Assembly: GCF_041381155.1 (NCBI RefSeq) | Contig: NC_091135.1 | Location: 710,620 to 774,619, forward strand | Direction: 5' to 3' | DNA length: 64,000 nt | Source of the DNA: Argopecten irradians | Lineage: Eukaryota > Mollusca > Bivalvia > Pectinida > Pectinidae | Shown here: positions 14,850 to 24,063 of the stretch, in pieces | Numbering within the stretch: the stretch's first letter is position 1 | How the letters are laid out: the number at the start of each line of letters is the position of its first letter | Position numbers and translations under genes: made by a program | Notes under the pieces: model-generated | What the model saw: the letters and a program-made list of their open reading frames with translations, nothing else | Database searches by the model: none | What the model was told of the DNA's origin: nothing

Positions 14850-15039
14850 TGTAGTAAATACGGTACACAGTGTTATTTGTATAACTCGGACTTTAGTAAG
14901 TCCGTTAATCTGTATCACTACACGCTTGTATGTCTGAGCATGCGCATTGTAATAAACTGATATACAAGATGGAAACCTCCATGATGATGTCACGTTGTAT
15001 TGTAAGCTACTAGAAACGGGTTTTAGCAACGATATAACA
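14850..15039 (+). repeat. Gypsy-1 3' LTR
   Basis: 190 bp copy of 10283-10472 with no visible difference, followed by the GTGTG duplication at 15040-15044. Confidence 0.95.
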
Positions 15040-15080
15040 GTGTGGATCTTATAACACATCGTTATAGTACTAAAACTTAC

Positions 15081-15257
15081 ATTAGAAAATCTCCGAGTAG
15101 CTGGATAGGACGACTCTGGACAATCGAATAGACCTACGAACTTGAGTAAGATTCGTATTAATTCTAATACAGTTTTGCACTTCTTATCTTCTAACATGGT
15201 GAAATAATAATTATCATCACTAATAAACAACCTATCGACAATATCCCACAGAGGCAT
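15081..15257 (-). CDS. Candidate host exon next to Gypsy-1 (unrecognised)
   Basis: An ATG at 15257 opens 59 codons (MPLWDIVDRLFISDD...) that end at a canonical GTAAGT donor (15075-15080). The stretch is less low-complexity than its surroundings and soluble in character. I do not recognise a family. If it is real, Gypsy-1 sits in the intron about 40 bases downstream of the donor. Chance is the main alternative. Confidence 0.22.
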
Positions 15258-16597
15258 TTATTACTCCATTGTAAAATGCAATGCTCAAAGCAATGAGCTG
15301 ATCTTTACAGCTATAAAATTGAACGTAAACAAATAACAAGATTACAAATAACTTTATCAAGTATGATGATATACAATTCACTTCTTTACAGTATTCACAT
15401 GCATGAATAAGCGCAGAATATGGCCAAATCTGTATCAAAATATCAAATTGTAATTGCAAAAATTGTGCTGATTAATTATATATATACTTTTGTACAGGTA
15501 TTTTTTACAGTTAAATAATGACTATATCTATATTTCTAGGGCATGCGCCTTAATTTCATAGATTGTCCAAATCTACTGTTTTCTGCTACCTCGGGAGTCA
15601 ATCGGATCCCCTCGGAGAAATATCCGGTAATCTTCGGAAATCACGGAAATTACTCCGAGATGTCGCGATTGATATTCACCCGAGATTCTTCGGAAAGTCG
15701 GAGATTTCTCCGAGATCAGAAGAGTGATCTCCCTTACACTAAGATGACGAAGACAATCGGTTTGAAAGAGAGAAAACAATAATTACAGACTACATTAATA
15801 ATGTGATGATGAAATAGTTAAGAATAAAAAACTTTTGAAATCATTGTAGATGAATCAATAAATAAATAAACCCGAAATGAATAAAATAACAGGAACTGAT
15901 TACTCAAATCTGATAAATTTTCTGTTAAATCTGTTGATTTATTGCCTGTCAGATACTTTTAATCACAATGTTTGAACATACATGAACCATCATGCATATA
16001 AATGGATATTAAAAGTGTATTGTATATATCAGGAAATGGCGACTCTCATTTAAAAAAAGAACAACTTAAAGTTTTGTTTATTTCGTATTTTTCGTCGTGG
16101 TGCACGTTCATTCTCCACCACTTTGCATGTTTTCAGAAATATAAACATAAAATATGAAAATTGAAAAGTAAGTTCTCATGTAATATCATTTGTTTGGCAA
16201 ATATCTCTACTTTTTAAATCCAAAAGGGTTGGCTCTTTTCTTTACTCATAGAAAAGTTATAATTGTTACAGTCAACCATCATATTGTGGTAAATAACAGA
16301 TACGCAACTTTGTTAAAATGAGCTAAATTGATGTTTGTCATTAGAAATGCCACAAAATATACACTTTAAAGTTTTGCTTTGGTTTTGGACCTTTCTTTCC
16401 ATTCAAAGCCATTTGTCCGTCTAGAAAGCAACTTGTCTTTATCAATTGCAGTTATGAAAAGTTCATTTGTGAATATTGGTTTGAATGATTCATAAGTGTG
16501 TTCGAATAGTTTCATATAAAAAAAGTATCAAAGTATTTTGTTTCTATACTTTTCCTTATTATCAAACTGTACTTATATATGCATAAGTACATGTCAG
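15258..16597. other. Non-coding AT-rich spacer with a degenerate fold-back repeat
   Basis: No supported gene. Around 15598-15730 the motifs CTCGGAGAAAT and ATTTCTCCGAG form an imperfect inverted repeat with extra TTCGGAAA/TCCGAGA copies, probably the remains of a fold-back MITE. The rest is simple AT-rich sequence. Confidence 0.45.
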
Positions 16598-16705
16598 TGT
16601 AAAACACATGAACCGGAGACATCTTGAGACTACGACTACTTTATTTAACTTCTCACACAGGAGAGTTCCACTATGATATCAAGTTGACAATGACAATACT
16701 TAACA
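16598..16705 (-). repeat. Gypsy-2 3' LTR
   Basis: 108 bp, one substitution relative to 21372-21479. Next to GTCAG at 16593-16597. Confidence 0.95.
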
Positions 16706-16718
16706 TCCTTCCCTTTCT
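16706..16718 (-). promoter_or_regulatory. Gypsy-2 polypurine tract
   Basis: The minus strand reads AGAAAGGGAAGGA immediately before the 3' LTR. Confidence 0.85.
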
Positions 16719-17183
16719 AGATATTTTTGTATATTATCATATGGACATCAACTTATAAAGTACTTAACTGCAGTATGCTAGTAGTAAACTGTTTCTAAAC
16801 TATTGTCATTAAACTATATAAGAAAATTACTCATTGTTTAACTTTTACCATTGTACTTGAAATAATATACATGTATATTTATATATAGTATATATAGTAT
16901 AATTGCAAATTATACTATAACCGAATATTCACTTTGTTAACCGAGTCCTTTGAATTTACACTATTAAAGTATTTTCACACAACCTGAAAAAAAAGAAATT
17001 TGAGAGTCTCTTTTTTCTTTTTAATTAACAAGAAAATTGACTAGAAAAAACACTACTGACTAGTTTTTCGAAGTTGAGTGTCTCTAATTTTCAAACTATC
17101 TAACTAGAAACTTTACTAGAAAAAATGAAAGTTTTACTATTGGTAACACACAACCTGAAATAAAAGTTATGAGTCTTTTTGAC
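16719..17183 (-). other. Gypsy-2 3' untranslated region
   Basis: AT-rich region between the gag-pol stop and the polypurine tract. It contains two copies of a CAACCTGAAA motif (about 16981 and 17152) and near-repeats of GAGTCTCT. No coding frame. Confidence 0.7.
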
Positions 17184-20100
17184 TTATTTAACACAGTCTT
17201 TCAACCAGGCTGGTGTCCTCAACAGCCTTCCTGAGCTGGATCTTGTTGTTTGGCGGTCTGGTGTAGATGGAATTTGACAACTCAGGTTCGCGGATGTGTG
17301 TTGGTTCGCGTTTAACTGCTGGTTAGGTTTCGCAGGTGTTATTTCCTTCAATTTCGCAGATGTTGTTTCCTTCGGCTTCGCGCTTGGAGTTTCCTTAGAC
17401 TTAATACTGGGTGGCCAGTACTGTTCACAGTCTGTTGGTTCTGGGTTCAAGTCTACCCTCGACCCCGTTGGTCGTAAATGTCTACGGTTTCTCCTGTATG
17501 TCCGGTTACCTGACTTTACCAAATATGACCTAGGTGATTTGTAGAGGTCAGTAACTGTGCCAGGTGTCCATTCCGAAGTATTGTTAGTTTTTTTCACCAT
17601 GACCTTGTCTCCAGGGCTTAGTGGTTTGAGGCGTTCACTCAAGGCATGACGATTGTAACCGTCTTGTTGTTTACCTTGTCGTTTTACCAGTTGCTCATGT
17701 ACTTTGTTGAAAGTATCAGATTTCAGAAGAGGTAACGCGGTTGGTATGGTCGTTTTCAAACGCCGTCCTAGGAACATCTGAGCCGGTGAAAGTCCTACTC
17801 CATCGATTTGTGTGTTCCTGTATTCCAAGAGAGCCAAATAAGGATCATTTGACTTCTTTAGCAAGTTCTTAATGGTCTGTACCATTCGTTCCGTTTGTCC
17901 ATTTGACTGTGGGTAATATGGACTTGTAGTGACATGTTCAAATTGATACTGTCTCGCGAATTCTTTAAATTCATGGCACGCAAACTGAGGTCCATTGTCA
18001 CTTACTACCACATCTGGTATTCCGTACTTTGCCATTTGACAGTTAACATGGGTAATGACACATTTGGCTGTTGTAGTTTCTAATTTAGCGATTTCAGGCC
18101 ACTTGGAGAAATAGTCAACAGTCAGAAGATATGTGTTGTTGTTGTATTCGAATAGGTCCATTCCTATCTTCGACCACGGTCTGGTGGGTAGCTCCATTGC
18201 AATCATTGGTTCTTTTGTGTTGCTCTTGCCGTGTTTTGCACATATACTACACTGGTTTACCATGTCCTCAATGTCTTTAGACATTCCAAGCCAAAATAGT
18301 ACGTCTCTGGCTCGGTTTTTGTTTTTTACTACTCCCAAGTGGGACTGATGGATAAGTTCAAGCATTGTGTTTTTCAATACCCTTGGCACTATGAGTTTAT
18401 GTGACTTGTACATAAGTCCATCAATACAGGATATTTCATCCCGAAAGGTCCAATAGGGACGTAGTTCAGGGGGTACGTCCGCTTTGTCCTCTGGCCATCC
18501 CTCCAATACAATATCTTGTAAAATCTGGAGATCCTCATCTTTTGCTGTAGCCTCCTTAAGTTGTTGGTATTTCTCTGGTGAGACTGGCAGGTAGGCAGTT
18601 AGATGAATGTCATTTACTTGTAGCTCAGGGACTAAAACTTCCTTAGTCTCATTTAAGTAGGCTCGACTCAGGTGGTCAGCTAGAAACATAAGCTTTCCAG
18701 GCTTATAAATCACTTCAACGTCATATCGTTGCATTGCAAGTAGCAGTCTCTGAAGTCTAGGTGGGGTCTGTAGTATAGGCTTTTTGAAGATAGCCTGTAA
18801 GGGCCTATGGTCCGATTCCACCTTGATGTGTCGCGCATAGACGTAGTCATGAAATTTTGTACAACCGTACACAATTGCTAAAGTTTCCTTTTCTATTTGT
18901 GAGTATCGTTGCTGTGTAGCGGTTAATGCCCTTGAGGCATACGCGACTGGCTTGTCATTTTGTATGAGTACTGCACCCAGCCCCTTACTGCTTGCGTCCA
19001 CAGATAGGGTAAGTGGTTTATTACCGTCATAATACTGCAATACTGGTGCGGATGAGACCATGTTGACTAGAGTATTAAATGTTTTATCCTGTTCACTTCC
19101 CCAATGCCAAGCTGTTTCCTTCTCTAGGAGGATCCTGAGTGGTCCACTGACCTCTGCTAATCTTGGCATGAACTTGTGTAGGTATTGAACAAAACCCATG
19201 AGCGTTTGGAGTTCCTTTACATTGGTTGGTTTTGTCATGTTTTGTACCGCTCTGACCTTTTCAGGGTCTGGTTTCACTCCATCTTGGGTTAATAAGTGTC
19301 CAACATACGTGACCTGTGTCTGTCCTATTTCACACTTGTCTAGTCCAAGTTTTACGTTCCACTGACGTGCACGTTCCAGCACTTTCTTAAGTCTGATATC
19401 ATGCTCCTCTTTGGTTGTTCCCCAAATCAATATGTCATCGATAATTGCTTCTGTTCCCTCAAGGTCGGAAACCATTTCTGATATTACTCTCTGAAACACC
19501 TCTGGTGCTGACTTCACTCCAAATGGTAGACGTGTAAATCTATACCGTCCAAATGGTGTATTGAAAGTACATAATTTCGAGCTTTCCTCATCTAGTTTCA
19601 GCTGCCAAAATCCCGACGTGAGGTCTAGTTTACTAAATATCTTTGCTCCGGGCATCCTTGAAACAACCTCCTCAACTGTTTTCAAAGGAAAATGTTCCCT
19701 TTGAATTGCTGTATTTAAGTCACTCGGATCTATACATACTCTCAGCTTACCGTTAGGTTTAAGAACGGTCACCAGGGAATTGACCCACGCAGTTGGATCC
19801 TCTTGTTTTACAATCACACCGAGGTTCTCCATTCGATCCAGTTCATCTTTAAGTTTATCCCTAAGTGCTATGGGCACTCTCCTCGGAGGATGTACCACAG
19901 GAGTCACGGACTGGTCAAGTTTAATAGTGTGTTCGCCAGGCAAGCAGCCAAGTCCTGAAAATAGGTCCTCATATCCAGCGTCGATCCCGTCTGGTACATT
20001 GGGTTTCTCATGATTTATTGTGTATATCCGTTTTACAAGACCTAGTTCCTGACATGTCCCGGCTCCCAATACAGCTTGAGAATCTATGTCCACCACGTAG

Positions 20101-21263
20101 AATTTGACCCTTTGTTGTGGTTTGTTGTTGTATGAGCACAACATATGTGTGGTTCCTAGACATGTGATCTGATGTCCCGAGTATGAGCGAAGGGGAGTTT
20201 TACACGACTGAAGGGTCTCACTACTTAATTGTTTATAAAGTCTATGTGACAACACGTTACACTTGGCCCCAGTATCTAATTGGAATGTTACAGGGTGTTC
20301 ATTGACTTTTACAGTTTCAATCCAGTCGGAATTTCCGACGTTGTTTACGTTGTTTACATCCATATATTTGTGACTACTACCGGTAATCATTCCAACAAAC
20401 AGTTCATCATCATCATCATCAGTGTCAATCTCAACAATATTGCATGTTTTTTGTTTCATGTGCTTACCTTTACTGGCTTTCGACAAGCACGCCACCGCAA
20501 AATGGTTTAATCCCCCGCATTTCATGCATTTTTTCCCGTAGGCAGGACAGTTTCTAGGCGGGTGAGATCTGGCACATTTCGAACACGTTTTCCCTCTGTT
20601 TTGATTAGAGTGATCTCCCTTTGAATTGTAGGTCGCTTTCGAGTGAGACTGATGAGTAGGTTTTGCTTTGTTGGTACCAGTAGGCTGTCTCTGGTTACCT
20701 TTCTTTATTACGTTTACGGTTTTCTCCATCTTTTGTAGTTGAGCTTTGGATAACTCATATGTTCTCGCGTAATTCACCGCAGCGTCAAGTGTTAGTTCTG
20801 ATCCTTCATTAATGCATTTTTCTCGCACTTTATGATCCACTGTACCAAAGACTATCGCGTCCCGAATCATGTTGTCTTTTTCTTGATACGCACAGTCCCT
20901 AGCCAATACGTGTAAGTCTGTTAGAAACTGCTCGAAAGTTTCTCCCTCTCGTTGCGTTCTACACTGGAACTTATAACGTGAAAATATCTTGTTGGTCTTC
21001 GGGCGTACGTGTGTCTCGAATTTGCCTGTGAGAGTAGTGAACGATTTTTTCTCCTCGTCCGTCAACGTCCATGTTGTGTATATTTCTCTTCCTTTCTCTC
21101 CCGACCATATCATGAGATAATTACACTTCTCTTCTTCACTTTTCTTAGCTAATGGTCCTTTAAACCAAAATTCCACGTGGTTTATGAAAGCGTCCCAGGC
21201 TACCACGAGGTCTGGTGCATCCCAGTTCATTTTTGGGGTTCCTTGAGCGTGTCCTGCATCCAT
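17184..21263 (-). CDS. gag-pol: Gypsy-2 Gag-Pol polyprotein
   Basis: 1359 residues in one frame from ATG 21263. Capsid region about 1-190. Cys-rich nucleocapsid ~227-260: a CSKC...C knuckle with unusual spacing, then CMKCGGLNHFAVAC, a normal CX2CX4HX4C. Aspartic protease with QLDTGA near 330. Reverse transcriptase ~440-640 with catalytic AIIDD near 607-610. RNase H with SVDASSKGLG and SDHRPL. Integrase with an HHCC region (HLGV...CSICAKHG), then catalytic Asp in GMDLFE, Asp in SDNGPQF and Glu in GQTERMV. Gag and Pol are fused without a frameshift, unlike Gypsy-1. The last ~60 residues hold a short repeat of a SAKPKET type. All catalytic residues are present. Confidence 0.96.
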   Translation of the reverse strand: MDAGHAQGTPKMNWDAPDLVVAWDAFINHVEFWFKGPLAKKSEEEKCNYLMIWSGEKGREIYTTWTLTDEEKKSFTTLTGKFETHVRPKTNKIFSRYKFQCRTQREGETFEQFLTDLHVLARDCAYQEKDNMIRDAIVFGTVDHKVREKCINEGSELTLDAAVNYARTYELSKAQLQKMEKTVNVIKKGNQRQPTGTNKAKPTHQSHSKATYNSKGDHSNQNRGKTCSKCARSHPPRNCPAYGKKCMKCGGLNHFAVACLSKASKGKHMKQKTCNIVEIDTDDDDDELFVGMITGSSHKYMDVNNVNNVGNSDWIETVKVNEHPVTFQLDTGAKCNVLSHRLYKQLSSETLQSCKTPLRSYSGHQITCLGTTHMLCSYNNKPQQRVKFYVVDIDSQAVLGAGTCQELGLVKRIYTINHEKPNVPDGIDAGYEDLFSGLGCLPGEHTIKLDQSVTPVVHPPRRVPIALRDKLKDELDRMENLGVIVKQEDPTAWVNSLVTVLKPNGKLRVCIDPSDLNTAIQREHFPLKTVEEVVSRMPGAKIFSKLDLTSGFWQLKLDEESSKLCTFNTPFGRYRFTRLPFGVKSAPEVFQRVISEMVSDLEGTEAIIDDILIWGTTKEEHDIRLKKVLERARQWNVKLGLDKCEIGQTQVTYVGHLLTQDGVKPDPEKVRAVQNMTKPTNVKELQTLMGFVQYLHKFMPRLAEVSGPLRILLEKETAWHWGSEQDKTFNTLVNMVSSAPVLQYYDGNKPLTLSVDASSKGLGAVLIQNDKPVAYASRALTATQQRYSQIEKETLAIVYGCTKFHDYVYARHIKVESDHRPLQAIFKKPILQTPPRLQRLLLAMQRYDVEVIYKPGKLMFLADHLSRAYLNETKEVLVPELQVNDIHLTAYLPVSPEKYQQLKEATAKDEDLQILQDIVLEGWPEDKADVPPELRPYWTFRDEISCIDGLMYKSHKLIVPRVLKNTMLELIHQSHLGVVKNKNRARDVLFWLGMSKDIEDMVNQCSICAKHGKSNTKEPMIAMELPTRPWSKIGMDLFEYNNNTYLLTVDYFSKWPEIAKLETTTAKCVITHVNCQMAKYGIPDVVVSDNGPQFACHEFKEFARQYQFEHVTTSPYYPQSNGQTERMVQTIKNLLKKSNDPYLALLEYRNTQIDGVGLSPAQMFLGRRLKTTIPTALPLLKSDTFNKVHEQLVKRQGKQQDGYNRHALSERLKPLSPGDKVMVKKTNNTSEWTPGTVTDLYKSPRSYLVKSGNRTYRRNRRHLRPTGSRVDLNPEPTDCEQYWPPSIKSKETPSAKPKETTSAKLKEITPAKPNQQLNANQHTSANLSCQIPSTPDRQTTRSSSGRLLRTPAWLKDCVK

Positions 21264-21356
21264 ATTGGACTCTTTATGATCTTGGATAACTTGTTCAACT
21301 TTTTAGATTGAAATCCAAGTCTTATCCTCCGTTTAGTGGACGATGTTGTCCGATTT

Positions 21357-21371
21357 AAACTTCTGACACCA
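21357..21371 (-). promoter_or_regulatory. Gypsy-2 primer-binding site, tRNA-Leu
   Basis: Directly after the 5' LTR the minus strand reads TGGTGTCAGAAGT. This is complementary for 13 bases to the 3' end of tRNA-Leu(CAA) (…ACTTCTGACA plus CCA, recalled from memory). Gypsy-1 uses a different primer. Confidence 0.8.
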
Positions 21372-21479
21372 TGTAAAACACATGAACCGGAGACATCTTG
21401 AGACTACGACTGCTTTATTTAACTTCTCACACAGGAGAGTTCCACTATGATATCAAGTTGACAATGACAATACTTAACA
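21372..21479 (-). repeat. Gypsy-2 5' LTR
   Basis: 108 bp. On the minus strand it starts TGTTAAGTATTG and ends GTGTTTTACA. One of the shortest LTR lengths for a complete gypsy element. Confidence 0.95.
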
Positions 21480-21551
21480 GTCAGTAATTTTGTATTTGTA
21501 TAAATCACAAATTACTGTATAGGACATTAAAATCCTGTTTGTACATACATG

Positions 21552-22257
21552 TATAAATGTTAAGTGTAAAGCTATCTAAATGACAACAGCAAGCAACCAA
21601 CATAAAGACTTGGCAAATTTAATAAACATTTACACATAAAATTATTACAAGTCAATATCCATTGACAGTAAAAATAAAATAAATTAATTGAGCATATAGA
21701 GAAAAATTGAAAAGTTGAAATGTCTAAAAAAAACTTTAACCCCCTACATTATATGGAGAGAACTATCTATAGTAATACTACTATGGAGATAGGAAGCAAT
21801 GCAAATAATATTACCCTAGTTGGCAAAGCAAAAGGGGATGGGAGGGTGGGTTAAAAAGATATTTAATGGCCCACCAAGCGTACTCCCATACTGCATGGAG
21901 CTATGCGTTGTAACAGCGTGCACATGGCTGTAAAACTGTTCTACTACTTAGAGAGCATGGCAAGGGGGGTAAGTCTAACCGCCATGTCCGGAAAAGGCCC
22001 CAGAGGCCTGCATATATTTACAGTCTTACAAAATTTAATTTTACCAAAATTATCACTTTGTACGATATAAATGTTAAGTGTAAAGCTATCTAAATGACAA
22101 CAGCAACCAACCAACATAAAGACTGGGCAAATTTAATAAACATTTACACATAAAATTATCACAAGTCAATATCCATTGACAGTAAAAATAAAATAAATTA
22201 ATTGTACATATAGAGAAAAACTGAAAAGTTGAAATGTCTAAAAAAAACTTTAACCCC
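21552..22257 (-). repeat. Split direct repeats (B2-A2-B1) of a tyrosine-recombinase retrotransposon
   Basis: A ~192 bp sequence occurs twice in direct orientation (21552-21744 and 22066-22257) with about six differences, separated by ~321 bp. It lies just 3' of a tyrosine-recombinase frame on the same strand. Ngaro/PAT-type retrotransposons end with B1-A2-B2 split direct repeats, and this is the expected geometry. The A1 copy would be at the 5' end, which is missing here. Confidence 0.6.
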
Positions 22258-22379
22258 AAGCACAATGAAAATTGGTTGATTAGTGAAGTAATTGGTTATG
22301 GAAAAAAAATAGTTATGGTATATGTACAAATGGAAAAAATATGGAGACAGTCAGGCGTGGTTAGCTTGTGCACAAAACA

Positions 22380-23740
22380 TCAATTCAACGCAACTGATTT
22401 TGTAAATTCTTGCATAGTACGCAATATTACATCATTGTCATGTTCCTAATGCCTCCCTTGGCACCGCCTCACTTTTGGCCTTGAGTTAAGCGTTCGCCCC
22501 TGTGAGGAAGGCTCTGGGTTCTGTCCCCTGGCCGAGACACACCAAAGTCTATAAAAGTGGTAGTTTCTGCTCCTGCTTAGCGCTTAGCAAACAGGGAGTG
22601 GGACGACTGGTTTGCCCGTTGTCAGTATAATGTGACCGGGTGGGGTGTGTTGCTTGGTGTCTTCGGCGGCATGCTTCAGTGATATAGCACTATAAAAAGG
22701 ACAATAGTTCCACTATACAAGAAGACACAACAAGAATATACCACAGTCTCCCAAAACATGCACCTGGCACAACATACACGCAACACACCGCATACATGGG
22801 AGGCCGTCCTTACATGACCATAGCTGTTAATAGGACGTAAATTAATCAAACAAACAAACAAAAAATGTTCTATATATCTATAGACAGCTTCACTGGACCA
22901 GAGACCAATATGCTTGATAACGTCCACAGGAACACCTAGTTTGTTGAGCCACGTGGCTCCACCTCTCCGGAAAGAATGTCCTTTGATATTCGAGGATGGA
23001 ATGCCAGCCTTTGTCAAGCAGCCATGAAGCAAACTGAGAAAAGTTCTATAACACAGGGCCGACCCATCGTTCTGAAGAAACAAAGGGCCCAAAGGGTCTG
23101 CAGACTTTTAGAACTGTAATTTTACTAGAATAGCACTTGCTGGACATAATACACTAGATTTTTCTAATTTGGGGAGGTACACTTCCACTACCTTCTCCCT
23201 ATATTGAATTGTCTTTGTCCAACGGAGAAAAATGATGAACCCCCATTCACAGGCTAAAACATCCACTCTCCGTAGATCTCTATCCTTGTTAAAGGCTTGG
23301 CGAATTACCACATTACCTGGCCGTAGTAGGCCAAAAAAAACCTACTAAGCATGCACACCAAAAGGATATGTCTTGTAGGTTGTCCATACTTAGAGTTGAA
23401 TGTATTGCTTGTAGAATTTGAGGTGTAATAACATCAACAGGCTTTTGCGCGACACCCAACACACGTTTAACTCCGGATAACTCCGTTTGCAGGTGGTAGT
23501 CTCCCTTTAGGGGATCAGGTAAATTTGAACACTTGTGAAGGTGAGTGATTGTCTAACTGTACTAAAACGAAAGTGCTTTACCGATACCAGATAGGCGATA
23601 TACATCTGTAAGGTTGTAGACACAGCTGGAACAGGTGTTAGACGAAACTGCGCACAGAATTCCACATAGCACCTCAGATGTGTAGTATACGTCGCCACCG
23701 TAGAATTAGCCCACGCCCTTCTTTTCAGGTCTTCGGCCAC
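22380..23740 (-). pseudogene. Tyrosine recombinase of a DIRS/Ngaro-type retrotransposon, decayed and split by a SINE
   Basis: The recombinase integrates the circular DNA copy of this retroelement class. The N-terminal core-binding domain is at 23507-23740 (LKRRAWANSTVATYTTHLRC). A middle piece is at 23108-23311 (DVLACEWGFIIFLRWTKT). The C-terminal catalytic part is in 22676-23092, with HSFRRGGATWL (the HxxR motif) and GLWSSEAVYRYI with the nucleophile Tyr. Several frame breaks separate the pieces. The frame meets a SINE tail at 22864; beyond the SINE, at 22440, it resumes as DNDVILRTMQEFTKSVALN and stops at 22380-22382. The SINE therefore inserted into an intact C-terminus. Confidence 0.85.
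22449..22864 (+). mobile_element. tRNA-derived SINE, bivalve type
   Basis: The 5' part has Pol III promoter-like boxes: an A-box-like GAGTTAAGCG, then a B-box-like GGGTTCTGTCCC about 30 bases on. A conserved-looking body follows, then an AAACAAACAAACAAA tail. It is flanked by an 8-9 bp target duplication, ATGTTCCTA (22440-22448) and ATGTTCTA (22865-22872). I associate this body sequence with abundant SINEs of bivalves (MetaSINE-like); the family name is from memory. It is inserted in the tyrosine-recombinase frame. Confidence 0.8.
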
Positions 23741-23960
23741 TCCCTGGAGGGACTCTGCTGTTGAACCACCTGTAATTCACAAACGACAAAGACATATGGT
23801 GAGTGAGTTCCTCTGCTGTGAATGGTTCATATTGGAGGGATGGTATTAAATTGTACAGGTGTGTCAGTTTTTGTGGCTCATGTAACCTAGAACATGTGTC
23901 TGCAATCACATTATATACACCGGGGAAGTACACACACTTCAAAGTGAAATTGTAAATGTG
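23706..23960 (-). pseudogene. RNase H C-terminus of the tyrosine-recombinase retrotransposon
   Basis: The frame reads YNFTLKCVYFPGVYNVIADTCSRL, the typical end of a retroelement RNase H domain (PG..N..AD..SR). It continues towards the recombinase region, overlapping it in another frame at 23706-23740. RT-RH upstream of the recombinase is the DIRS/Ngaro order. The more N-terminal RNase H piece lies next to it on the opposite strand. Confidence 0.75.
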
Positions 23961-24060
23961 AAGGAGCTAGTCGCTATTTACCTAGCAATTTGTCGCTGGT
24001 GTTCTCAATTAAAAGACAAAAAAGTACTTATCTACACAGACAATAGGTCCGCAGCAGCAT
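23961..24060 (+). pseudogene. Inverted RNase H fragment
   Basis: Plus-strand frame KELVAIYLAICRWCSQL followed by VLIYTDNRS, holding the catalytic Glu and Asp (TDN) of DIRS-type RNase H. It comes before the minus-strand fragment in protein order, so a ~100 bp local inversion would restore the order with a small gap. Confidence 0.7.
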
Positions 24061-24063
24061 AGA

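Larger units (their letters stand above)
10283..15039 (+). mobile_element. Gypsy-1: complete Ty3/gypsy LTR retrotransposon, 4.76 kb
   Basis: Two 190 bp LTRs (TGTAGTAA...ATATAACA) that I read as identical, a 5 bp duplication GTGTG at 10278-10282 and 15040-15044, PBS, gag, a full-length pol and a polypurine tract. No stop or frameshift is visible in pol. Identical LTRs mean very recent insertion. Pol domain order (protease, RT, RNase H, integrase) places it in Ty3/gypsy; the small size, short LTRs and tRNA-Ser-like primer site fit the mag lineage. Confidence 0.96.
16598..21479 (-). mobile_element. Gypsy-2: complete Ty3/gypsy LTR retrotransposon, 4.9 kb
   Basis: Two 108 bp LTRs differ at one position that I can see (16636-16645 region, CTACTTT against CTGCTTT). 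A GTCAG duplication lies at 16593-16597 and 21480-21484. On the minus strand the order is 5' LTR, PBS (TGGTGTCAGAAGT), a single 1359-residue Gag-Pol, a ~460 bp 3' leader region and a polypurine tract. No inactivating change is visible, so this is a young and potentially active copy. Confidence 0.96.

Noticed and set aside
22676-22866. Hydrophobic C-terminal extension of the recombinase ORF
   Set aside because: This stretch is the SINE read in antisense; the real C-terminus lies beyond the SINE.
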